From assembly GCA_020186115.1 (NCBI GenBank), contig WSYJ01000125.1, positions 310,001 through 374,000 on the forward strand: DNA of 64,000 nucleotides. The letters are read 5' to 3'. The first letter of the stretch is position 1; each line of letters starts with the position of its first letter. A program made the position numbers and the translations under genes. The stretch comes from Histomonas meleagridis (Eukaryota; Parabasalia; Tritrichomonadida; Dientamoebidae). Positions 49,920 through 60,300 of this stretch are shown piece after piece. The notes under the pieces are model-generated. The model searched no databases. It saw only the letters and a program-made list of their open reading frames with translations, and was not told the origin of the DNA.

Positions 49920-50510
49920 TTACTGTTGAACTTGATAACCTTGTGGATACATGTATTGCTGCTGTACGTTATATTGTTGTCCTGTCTGATATTGTCCATA
50001 TGCTTGATTTACTTGACTTTGTTGAGGTTGTTGTTGGGAATAATTTCCTTGCATTTGATATCCGTTTGCCATTTGTTGCTGATATAACTGTTGCATAGCT
50101 ATTTGGTAATTGAGACTTGAAGGATCAATTTGAGAATATCCCAAAACTCCAGGATAATTATTTTGGGTGCTTTTTGTAAGAAGCTCATTAAGAGCTCGCT
50201 TCCTGCGTGCTTTTGCATATGTGTAGTTTGGATGTTTAGCTTTGAACTCTTCCTGAAGCATTTGCGCTTTTTGTTTATAAGCTAACTTAGAGCTGCTTGG
50301 AACTTCTTTCCACATCTTCCCAAGGAGGCTAGAGATCTCAATATTTGAAAGAGTTGGGTTTTCTGCTTGAACAGAAGATCTCATTTCTTGAGAATAAAGA
50401 ATGAAAGCATTTGGTGGACGACGAGCAACATCGCCGCTCGGCTTGTCGCTTTGGTTTACTTCTGCTACGAATTGTTGTTGATTCCATTGGTTGGCGCCTA
50501 ATTCTCCCAT
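49920..50510 (-). CDS. HMG-box DNA-binding protein
   Basis: 196 residues, ATG start. A single HMG box spans about residues 29-105: RRPPNAFILYSQEMRSSVQ, NIEISSLLGKMWKEVPSSSK, then YKQKAQMLQEEFKAKHPNY ending in a basic tail YAKARRKR. The RPPNAFILYSQ start resembles sequence-specific SOX/TCF/fungal mating-type HMG boxes more than the two-box chromatin HMGB type. The C-terminal ~75 residues are Gln/Tyr-rich (repeated QQQ and YQ), like a low-complexity activation or condensate-forming region. Predicted nuclear transcription or chromatin factor. Frame is intact; target genes unknown. Confidence 0.92.
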   Translation of the reverse strand: MGELGANQWNQQQFVAEVNQSDKPSGDVARRPPNAFILYSQEMRSSVQAENPTLSNIEISSLLGKMWKEVPSSSKLAYKQKAQMLQEEFKAKHPNYTYAKARRKRALNELLTKSTQNNYPGVLGYSQIDPSSLNYQIAMQQLYQQQMANGYQMQGNYSQQQPQQSQVNQAYGQYQTGQQYNVQQQYMYPQGYQVQQ

Positions 50511-51101
50511 TTAAGTTTTTTGAAAAGATATTCAAATTTTGATAACTTTGGTCAATTTTTGTAAAAAATAACAAAATAAAAATATCTTTCATTTTCATAT
50601 AAAACATAGGAGTACAATATGTGTTTATTCATAAAAGTTATTATTATCTATGATTTGAAAAATTAAAGATGAAAAATTAAGAAATGATGAATTTGCCTTG
50701 AAAAATTGGAGAAAAAAATTTACACCAAATTTTGATATTTTCTGGATTTATAAAACCTACTATATGTCAATTCTATTCATATCATTTTTAGCTCAATTTT
50801 ATTAAAATCAACGAAGATATTAGTGCAAAAATTTTCTGCTAATTCAAAATTCAATACGATAGAAACGATTTGTTTTTTAATTGGAAATTGAAGGAATTAT
50901 CCAACACACAAAGAATAATTCTAAGTGTATTGAAACAAGTGGTTGTGCGTTCGGAAATAGAAAACAAACTTCAGCATGCTTCAATGCATTTTTTTGGATT
51001 TAACAGTAAATCCCTGCTGGATGGAAACAATTGTTTTCAAAGCTTTCATCAGACAAGAAAAATCGGTTTACCGCCATTAGGAAAATTTTGGTACTGTAGT
51101 T
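50511..51101. other. Intergenic, upstream of the HMG gene
   Basis: About 590 nt. A plus-strand frame at 50870-51148 has no recognisable similarity and may be the decayed head of the following ankyrin relic. Nothing else is supported. Confidence 0.4.
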
Positions 51102-51894
51102 TTGCTCCCAAAAATAATATCATCAGCAAATTTGTATTTATATATTAATATTAACGAATATAAAAATGTTTTCCAATATGAAACATATTTTATTTATTTA
51201 CAAACAATACAAACAAAAGAAAAAGAGTACACTGACTTAGGGCTGATTGAAATGTTTGCACAAAGTCTTTTGAAAGAAAAAACGCAAGAATCGAATTATC
51301 TTCTTGATAAAATGATTGAGAAAAAATTAGTTAAATCGAATATTTCGATTAATATTCAATCAAAATATTTTTCAATTATAAAACTGATTTACAAAATAAA
51401 ACAAAAAATTATAATGATCCATTTTGTAATGCTTTTTTTGAATGTTATGAAGATCTATTAAAGTGCTGGTGGAAATACAGAAATCATTCTTTTGTGTGAA
51501 CAAAGTCAAGTGTCTTTTGGGGGCTCTTTAGAAATAGCAATTAAATTCCATCGAAATGATGTTTTTCATTATCTTTATGAAAATAATTCCGATACTAAAT
51601 ATAATCTTAGTAAATTAGGAGAAGTTTGCATAAAATATGATAATTTTGAAATTCTTATTTTCTTGAATGGAGAAGGAATGAAAATCAATAGAAATATGAT
51701 TAATGAATCCGCAAGAGAAATTGGTAATTTCTTTCTTTTTAATTATTACCTTGAGAATAATCCAATTCCAAATAATATTTTATCACTTCTCTGTCAGGAA
51801 ATTTAGATATTATTAATATAATTCTTGGACATAAAGGGAGTAATAATAGATTCATTCGTTTATTAAATTCAATGTTTATTTCTATTTTACAATG

Positions 51895-51913
51895 TTTCAA
51901 AATAATATTTGGA
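51895..51913 (+). repeat. Ankyrin spacer core motif, copy f (reference)
   Basis: TTTCAAAATAATATTTGGA, identical to the minus-strand copy at 10135-10153. It lies in the spacer between a repeat ending near ILGHKGSNN and the next, DAFLLACEKG. Confidence 0.65.
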
Positions 51914-52009
51914 TATGATGATGCATTTTTATTAGCTTGTGAGAAAGGTTGTGTTGACATTTTTCAAATAATCCTTAAACAAAATGATTGTATTAATATT
52001 AATGCTAAA

Positions 52010-52074
52010 AATAATATTTACTTTAATAAAACTTGATGTTTAAAATTAGTATTTGGAATTTATTCAAATCATTT
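52010..52074 (+). repeat. 65-nt ankyrin spacer with core motif, copy g
   Basis: Starts AATAATATTTACTTTAATAA, like spacers in the 9.7-10.8 kb array, and contains TTTAAAATTAGTATTTGGA (52039-52057), 16 of 19 matches to the core. The 3' half reads SIWNLFKSFNTPLILAS into the next ankyrin repeat. Confidence 0.6.
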
Positions 52075-52152
52075 AACACACCACTTATTTTGGCATCTCA
52101 AAACGGTCATGTCGAAATAGTTAAATTACTTAATAAGGCCATACAAATATAG

Positions 52153-52515
52153 CAAACTTACTTCTCGAGCAAAAAGGAATTGATAAGTTAAATATAAATC
52201 ATTTAAAATGCACAATAAATAAAATTATATGTATACGCTTAATATGAAAAATTAAAATCAAATATATTCGTTGTTTGTTCAATTGATACAAAAATATTTT
52301 CTTTACTTATATTAAATTTTAGTTGTTCAAGTGTAGAAAGTATTTCAAAGGAGTCATTAAACTGATTTTAATATTTAGTATTATTTACATTAAATTTGAT
52401 GAATGAAAAAAAATCGATTTTACAGATCTGATTTTACAAATAGTGGAATTGGCCACTTTCGGTTGCTTTCAATATTGAAAAGTGACGATGCCCACCATTT
52501 AAAACGACCGAAATA
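52153..52515. other. Intergenic between two relics
   Basis: About 360 nt, AT-rich. No gene seen. Confidence 0.45.
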
Positions 52516-53039
52516 TCCCATCATAAACTACTTTTTCTTGGAGATGTTTTAACTGGAGTAACTTCTTTGATCTATAGGTGCGTCTATGGGGAGCCCCCTA
52601 AAGATTATATTCCAACAACGTTTCCAGATATGGCTTACATAATAAATGCCAATGGTATAAGTTTAAATTTGAACCATGGGATTGTGGACCTTCCCCTTTC
52701 CGGGCACTTTCCTATCCTGGAACAGATGTTGTTATGCTTTGTTTTTCAATTGTTGATAAATTTTCTTTTGAAAATATTAAAACAAAATGGTATCCTGAAA
52801 TCAAAGAGAATTTGAAGAAACCCGAAATCCTTCTTATTGGGACAAAATCAGACTTAAAAAAATTCACACCACCAGCTCAATGCATTCGCAAAGATGAAGC
52901 AATTAAAATTGCACAGGAAATTAATGCGTTTGATTATATTGAATGTTCATCCTTATTAGGTACTGGCGTGGAATGGGACATGGAAGTGGCATTTAGAAAG
53001 GCCTTCCAAAACATGCTCAAAAAGATTAGAAAAAAATAA
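52516..53039 (+). pseudogene. Rho-family small GTPase relic
   Basis: Reads HHKLLFLGDVLTGVTSLIYRC, YIPTTFPD, a frameshift near 52665, then WDCGPSPFRALSYPGTDVVM, LCFSIVDKFSFENIKTKWYPEI, ILLIGTKSDL and CSSLLGTGVEWDMEVAFRKA. Order and wording match Rac/Rho proteins (YIPTTF switch I, WDTAGQ, KWYPE insert, GTKLDL, ECSAL). Defects: no ATG in frame before the P-loop, the P-loop Lys replaced by Val (GDVLTGVTS), the DTAGQ motif altered to DCGPS, one frameshift, and no CAAX prenylation box (ends KKIRKK). Not a functional GTPase. Confidence 0.85.
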
Positions 53040-53192
53040 TCATTATTTGTTAACATATGTTAAAAAATTTTATTTAATCTTTATTATTGATTACAAGTAT
53101 TGTTAAAACTTCTGATGTGTCAAAATTGGTGTTGGGTTATTAATTTTTTGTTGTTTCTCTTCTAAATGTTTTCATTTTATAATAATAATTAT

Positions 53193-53321
53193 ATTGTATA
53201 AATTTGAATAAACGAAGGGGTGAATGGTATAGTGGTTAGTATTGTTGATTGTGGCTCAATAGATCCGTGTTCGATTCACGGTTCACCCAATTTTTTGTTT
53301 TTTTCGCAAACCTATTTACAC
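53193..53321 (+). repeat. 129-bp duplicated unit carrying tRNA-His, copy 1
   Basis: From ATTGTATAAATTTG to TTTACAC, this segment appears identical to 53798-53926, 605 bp downstream. It includes the tRNA, its 5' flank and its 3' T-run. Confidence 0.85.
53218..53289 (+). tRNA. tRNA-His(GTG), copy 1
   Basis: Cloverleaf with acceptor GGGTGAA/TTCACCC, discriminator A, anticodon stem GTTGA/TCAAT with loop TTGTGGC (anticodon GTG) and T-arm CGTGT-TCGATT-CACGG. 72 nt. A genomic G precedes position 1, matching the -1 G of mature tRNA-His. A T-run follows at about 53291. Confidence 0.95.
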
Positions 53322-53797
53322 GAATCATGATGGCCACAACAAGCTTACAAATACACCAATTTTCCCTCAATTTAGTTCTTTGACCTTAATCATCTCATTG
53401 GGTACATTATATTTAGTCATTTGATCCTCATTTTTTCATTTAATACATCTTATTTAATCTTAATTTGTTATTTTAGTACACCTAATTATGTAACCTAATT
53501 ATATCTGTTAAAGCAAATTATATTTTCAATAATAGCATATTGTGCAAGCTTTTTACATTATATATTTATTGGAATTTGACATTTTAGTCTTTCTTTGAAA
53601 GGATGCTCATTATGATAATTTGATACAGTCAAAACTGTATGCAATGTGGAACTCTGTGTTTTTATTCTATTTAAAATATAATTTTTTTGAATTTTAACAT
53701 CAACCATTGCATTTAGTAAACAAGGAGTTAATGCATCCGAATTTTTTAAAAAGGAATTTCTTTGAATTAAAAAAAATTTATTTATAATAATTATTAA
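53322..53797. other. Spacer between tRNA-His copies
   Basis: About 475 nt of AT-rich unique-looking sequence. Nothing recognised. Confidence 0.5.
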
Positions 53798-53926
53798 ATT
53801 GTATAAATTTGAATAAACGAAGGGGTGAATGGTATAGTGGTTAGTATTGTTGATTGTGGCTCAATAGATCCGTGTTCGATTCACGGTTCACCCAATTTTT
53901 TGTTTTTTTCGCAAACCTATTTACAC
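53798..53926 (+). repeat. 129-bp duplicated unit carrying tRNA-His, copy 2
   Basis: Second copy of the unit at 53193-53321, same orientation. Sequence outside these limits diverges at once, so the duplication is recent and short. Confidence 0.85.
53823..53894 (+). tRNA. tRNA-His(GTG), copy 2
   Basis: Identical in sequence to the tRNA-His at 53218-53289, with the same -1 G and 3' T-run. Confidence 0.95.
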
Positions 53927-54353
53927 ACAATAAAAAAGCTTTCTACCACCTAGTATAGTATGTCTTACAATTATCTGTTATATTTTAAAAATATGTAAAT
54001 TTTTAATTTAACTTGAATAATTATATTTAAATATCAAAATAATTATTTCTAAGTTTTGCATTTCTCTCTGAGGATTTTGACTATTTCATAATTAGCTAGT
54101 TTCAAGTGTAAAAATAGGTAATATTCTGTCAATTACTTTTTAAAATATAAGTTTGAGCATGTAATCATAGAACATTACTTCCAATAATTCCAAATCGTAA
54201 GCATACAACAATTGTTTTAAATTATTTTTTACATTTACCAACTAAGTGCGAATAACCAAAAGGTTGAGATAACAAGTTTATAAAAGTTTAAACAAATATC
54301 ATTTAGCAAAACGAACGTTTATTTATTAATTTTTTTCTTATTTATTAAAAATT
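53927..54353. other. Intergenic, 3' of the HECT gene
   Basis: About 430 nt of AT-rich sequence between the second tRNA-His unit and the end of the HECT ligase gene. No gene or RNA structure supported. Confidence 0.5.
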
Positions 54354-57300
54354 TTAAGTATTTTCGAAAGTTCCGGTAAATTCAATAGCTACTTTAATCA
54401 TAGCTAATGCTTTTTGATTTGATGTATAAGAAGGTATATGTAATTGGTTAAAGCATGTTGAAGCTGTTGGTAAGTTATCCACTCTTGAAGAAGATCCGTC
54501 ATAATCAATATTCAAGTAGAAGTGTGAATTTCCGAAATCTGGTGGTAACCTCGTTCTACCTGTTGAGAATTTAATTAATTTCGATCTTTCTTCTGAAGTT
54601 AAATGATCGATTACGAAATTCATAATATTCTTCATATTTTGGGGCACCCCGTTGTAAACGATGACCTGTTTCAATTTTTCAGCAGTTATTTGGTTGGAGC
54701 CGCAAGCGCATAATTCTAATAAATCGCCTGTAATGAAAGCAGGCGTTTCGAAGTCAAGATTTTCCCATAATCCTTCTTTCATAGCATCTAAATAAGACTT
54801 CATTTCATTTAGTCTGAACGCTTTTGCTAATTCTATAAATTCGGCGCAATTACTTAATGTAACTACTTCTAATCTTCCTCTTTGGACAAGAGGAACTTCA
54901 TTTCCATTTGAATCGTTTACAACGAAATTCAATTTAAATCTTTGGTTGAATTCAATTTCGCTTATTCCGGAATTCAATGCTTCTTGTAAAGATTCAATTA
55001 ACGCTTTGAAATTAACGTCGATCGCATAAATCTGTTCAATTGCAATATAACCGTCGGCCAAATAATCCCATACTAAAGGAGCGAAATTAAAATCTTGAAC
55101 TAAAGAAGTTCTAATACACATACCTAATAACACTCCTGCGAATTTATACTTCTTCAAAACATTTAAATGTCTTGGATCAGGTATAGGTATAACAAATTCT
55201 CTATTTTCACCAATACCATTTCTAGCGTTAGGAACGGGTATAAATAGACCACAATTCGGACAACATAAATCAGCTGCAAGTTCAGCAACAACTTCACGAC
55301 CAGGTCCGCCAGCATCAACACCAGCCTCATCAGCCATATAAACTTTCCAAGGCTTTTCACCACGTTTTCTAAATGATCTAGGGTTTGTGTATAACACCGT
55401 AAGTTGTGATATCAATGATAATTCCAAGTTATTCAGGGTACCATTTCTAACTTGATACGAAATTTTTCGATTTACTCTAATTTCTATTGAATCGTCATTA
55501 CTCTTTTGATCTATCAAGTAGTTAAATCTTTGTATTCTTAAAGACAATGCCATCGATCTACATAAATATTTCAGTGATGGGTCATCTTCGAATAAGATCT
55601 TATCGAAGTATAACAACCAACTTAATAATGTTAACAAAGTCGCTCTAATTATTAATACATTTAAAGAAAATTGTAATCCTGTCTTCAGTATTAATAATGG
55701 GTCGATATTAAACTTAAATATATTTGATGAATATAATGAATTTGGAAAAGGTTCAATTAACTTTTGGTCGTCATTAATATCCCATTTTAATACCAAATGA
55801 ATAATATTTGTTGAGAACAAATCTCTATGATCAAATATGAATGAGTCGACTGATATATCATTACTATTATTTACTTGGAAACCAAATTGTACATTATTCC
55901 AATTTATGTTATTATCTGTTTCTAAATATATAACTTTGGATGTGATAATTGAGTTTGTAACTGGTTGTGTCATATCTTCATATAATGAACATTTATATGA
56001 AAAGTTTTGTGTGTTCGTAATTAATTGACAATTCGTTGGCGTAAAATTAGTAAATGTGACTTTGATTTTTGTGTTTGTGATTGGTTTAACTTCAAATGGT
56101 GGATATCGCATTGTGACTTTGGCCCATAAATGTAATAATAAATGGAACGGATATCCAACAATTGTGTCCCGTTTCTTCATTAAGCGTTTAAATTGGGTAC
56201 AAAATTGTGTTAAATCATCTGATGAATTTAATTGATCTGGTAAAAATGGAGATGGTAACCCAAAAGTAAGTTTTTCTTTCGGTATTTGTTCGATCTCTTT
56301 CTTGTCCGATTCCGTTAAAAACTCTGGGAAATATGATTTTAATGGTAATAACATTCTTTCATCCCATATCGTTTGTAAATCTATCAAAAAGCTGTTGAGC
56401 GATGGATATTTTACAAGATCGGTATAAATTGACAGTATTGTTAATTTTTGAGGTAAGTCATCAGTGAGGTCACTTCCGCTTAACGGTATCTTGTCATTTA
56501 AAAATTGTAAAATATTTTCATAAAAGTTATGGAAAAATGGGCTTTCTGCTATAAATGAATCTATAAATAATTGATAAATCTTATTACGAATTTCATGAGC
56601 TTTTTTATCATTAATTAAATTAATATTTTGTGAAAAGTATAAAACGAAATATTTAAATGAAATAGCTAATTGGAAAAATGTATTAAACAATGATTCATTA
56701 GTCATCAAAGGTAAAATTGCAATGTTAACACCTGCTTGTAAAGTTAATGGAGTAATATTAACAGTATCACCTTTAATAAATATCACATTTGATGAAACTT
56801 TAATATTTTGTTGTTGTGAAGAATCACTATTAATAACAAACAAATCATTTGAATGTATACTAAATCCGATCTTAAATACAATTAAAAGTTCTGCACCAGT
56901 AATAACAACTTTTCGTGCTTTATTTAATGTTAATGTATTTAATGGTATTATTACTGCATATTTATGATAATTTGATATGAAATGATTTTGTACGTCAGAA
57001 AATTGATGATTTAATAACTCAAACCATAAATCGATTGTTTCTTCAATTAAATTATTTTCTTTATAATAATTAAATATATTTTGTAATGCGATTTTCTCTT
57101 GATAATACATAACTGTATTATAATCTTCTAATACATTCGTTGAGAATGAAATTGGTGATTTAGGAGAAGTTTCATTTAAAAATTGGAAATATAAAGGTTC
57201 GATTAATAACATTAATAAAATAGAATATTCTAAAAGATTTAATTTCGTCATTGAGAATCGTTTTAATATCATATTAATTTCACTTGGAAACAATGACAAT

Positions 57301-60300
57301 GAATTAATAAAAGTTGTATTTAATATTTCGGATTTTAATCTTGATACTAAACTTTTAGAAAACATATTAATGATTTCAGTAGGTATTATTGGATAATTTT
57401 GTGGACTTAAAGGATTTACATATGAATGAATTATTGGAGTACCATTGATAGGTTGTAATTTACCTGTATCTCTATTAATAGTATATTTAATATTATCTGT
57501 TTCGAATTTATTTATATCCGATTGATTTTGATTTAAATATTCATAATATGATACTATTGGTATTTGTAATGAAGAATTTGCTGTTGAATATATTTTATTA
57601 CTTGAAAACATTGGTAATTGTTTTGATAATTCTTTATTATTTTTAATATTTAATGATTTACCACATGAATTTAAGATATTAATTGGATATGTAATAAATC
57701 TAGAATTAGTTAATTGTGTAGTAAATTTGGTTATAATTCGTTCTTTCATTGTTGTTTGATTCTTTTCAATGTTTTTGATATTATATTTAACATTTTTATT
57801 GGTTTGAATTAAATTGTTTTGTAAAATGGCTTTCTTAAATGACATTGGAATCTTTTTAACTTTCTTAAATATAGTTTTACCTGAAATTGGACATATTAAA
57901 TTCATATTTTCAGGTTTGATAGATTTAGATATTATTGGTATATTTGATATATGATATTTAACTTTAAGTGCTTTAAATGTTTGTAATATTACACAAACTG
58001 ATTTTGAAGGTAATTTATATGAAAATATTTTTTCTTCTTCAATATAAAATGTTGATTTTAATTTACTTGGTTTAAATATTAATATAATTCTTTTATTAGT
58101 AATATTTTGTTTAATGTTTTCAATGACAATTGAATTATATATAATTTGTTTATCTTTTCCATTTAATAATAATGTCGAAGAAGCAGAATCTTGAAAATCA
58201 AAACAATGGAAACCTAAATTATATGAATTATTATCAGAGTTTATATATAATTCGATATAAGTTGTTTGAGTTTGATTTAATATTGATGATATAAATGTAT
58301 GTAATCCATTTTCACAAGATATTTCATTATTAGTAATTTTATATGTATTATTATTAATGACATTTGTAGGTGAACAATACATCATTCGTGAATTTATATT
58401 AGAATTCTTTAATAAAAATCCTTTTGAATTAGAATTTAAATGTAATTTTAATAAATTCATAAAATCTGTTTCTGATTTAATAAATGAAATAGAATTTAAT
58501 GTAAAATCAATTTCTTCATTATTTAAAAATTCTTTTAAGAAGTTTTTATCCTTTAAATATATGGAAAAACTTGAAAGAATATAAAAGTATAAAGGTTCAA
58601 GAGATTCATCATTTACAATTAAAGCTTTTTTGAAATATTTCATTAAGATATTATAATTAGGGAATAAAGAAGTATTAAAAGGTAATGAAGATACAGGTAT
58701 AATATATGAATTTTTCTCAATTTGTTCTGATATAGATCGATTAGTTATAGGTATTTTCCAACCGATATAATTATCTTGTTTAATTTTAGTTATATAATAT
58801 ATTAAATTACTTTTCTTATTCCGTACTAATGAATAACATCTAAATGAATCAATTAAATTCGATAATATAGCAAATATTGCATATAATCCTTTTGTATCAG
58901 ATTTTTCGAGTATTTCATCAAATAAATTTAATAAAATCGGATCATTTAATGATTTCCGACATATATAAATTAATTCACTACAAATATTAATTAAAATATT
59001 TGGAGTTTTATATAATGAATTTTCATCAGAATTTGAATATTCTTTAATACATTTTCGTTTAGATAAAAATGATGGTTGACAACCAGAACAAATTTCACCA
59101 ATTTCTTTTAAGAACCATTTAAAGATATCTCTTTTTTCTTCTTCTTTTATTATTGTCATTAAGAATGAAAAACTTGAATGATAAAAAGAAGGTTCACAAT
59201 TCTTTAAAAACTCAATAATATTATTCGATGTATAAGGTAATTTCATACCTATTGAATAACATAATCGTGTAACACTTAATCGTGTAGGTAATAATTCATT
59301 ATTAGGGAATAATAATTGTTTAACATCTTCAAATTGTTTATATTCAGAAATGTTTGGGAATTCTTTAGTAAATGAATAAATACATGAAACTATTAAAGCT
59401 AAATGTGATGAAAACTTTTTCTCGGAAATTTTATTTGACATTTCAAACAATTGATTTATTATATTAATAATTGGATTTAAGAATGATAATGTATCAATTT
59501 TCCCAATAGTTATAATTAAATCTAAATCAAATATTATAATTGTCTTTAATAATGATTCATCTTCAATTTTAGTTATTAATGAACATAATTTATCTAATAA
59601 TGAAATGATATTTTGGAATCCAATATTTTCTTTTTTGTTTTTAGAATTAGGTGAAAAATATAATGTTGAAATATATTTTGTTAATGATTGAGAAGAAGCG
59701 AATTTTTGTATTAGAAATGTATTACATATTTCACTAACACAACTTTTTAAGACATCGTTCACTAATTCGATACCTTTAATTACACTATTATTCGTTGATT
59801 CAGCAGCTTTAATTATTTGGAAACATTGTATTGTATCATAATCACTTAATATAAAAGCAGATAATTTATTATTAATCTTTTGAATGTCATTATTAATTTC
59901 AGTTGATTGATCTTTAATAAAAGGATCTAAATATAATAATATTACACATTTCTCTTTAATAGTTTGTATGAATTTATCATAATTTTGATTTAATTTCGGT
60001 GGTAAATCTGAATGACTATCTTGATATTGTATAGTGAATTGTTTCGATGCTTTAATTTCTCTTCTAAATCGATAAATATTTTCTATAATTGTTCGAATAT
60101 TTGTTGAAATTATTGGAGTGGTTTTACCTTCTAATAATTTCATTTGAATGTCATATACATCATAATAAATACCTAATTGTTTAATAAACGCTAAAAATAT
60201 TAATCGTTCTAAATGTCGTTCTTCTTGAGTAATTTTCCTTTGAATAGTTTTCATTTTAACTGTTGAATATAAATAATCAAATAATTGTTTAATTTCTGGT

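Larger units (their letters stand above)
51102..52152 (+). pseudogene. DUF3447/ankyrin gene relic with internal deletion
   Basis: Begins with IYLQTIQTKEKEYTDLGLIEMFAQSLL, collinear with residues ~165-200 of the gene at 30768. After ECYEDLL the sequence jumps directly to SAGGNTEIILLCEQSQVSF, so the expected segment from WELH through the AAFFGS repeat (roughly 130 residues) is deleted. It continues AIKFHRNDVFHYLYENN, KLGEVCIKYDNFEILIFL, frameshift, SGNLDIINIILG, spacer, DAFLLACEKGCVDIFQIILKQNDCININAKN, spacer, NTPLILASQNGHVEIVKLLNK. No start codon, several frame changes: a clear pseudogene that still retains the spacer pattern. Confidence 0.82.

Noticed and set aside
50870-51148. 92-codon frame before the ankyrin relic
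   Set aside because: Not recognisable as part of the DUF3447 family or anything else; may be decayed sequence.
53193-53926. Transposon carrying tRNA-His
   Set aside because: No terminal inverted repeats, target-site duplication or transposase was found; a simple short duplication is enough.
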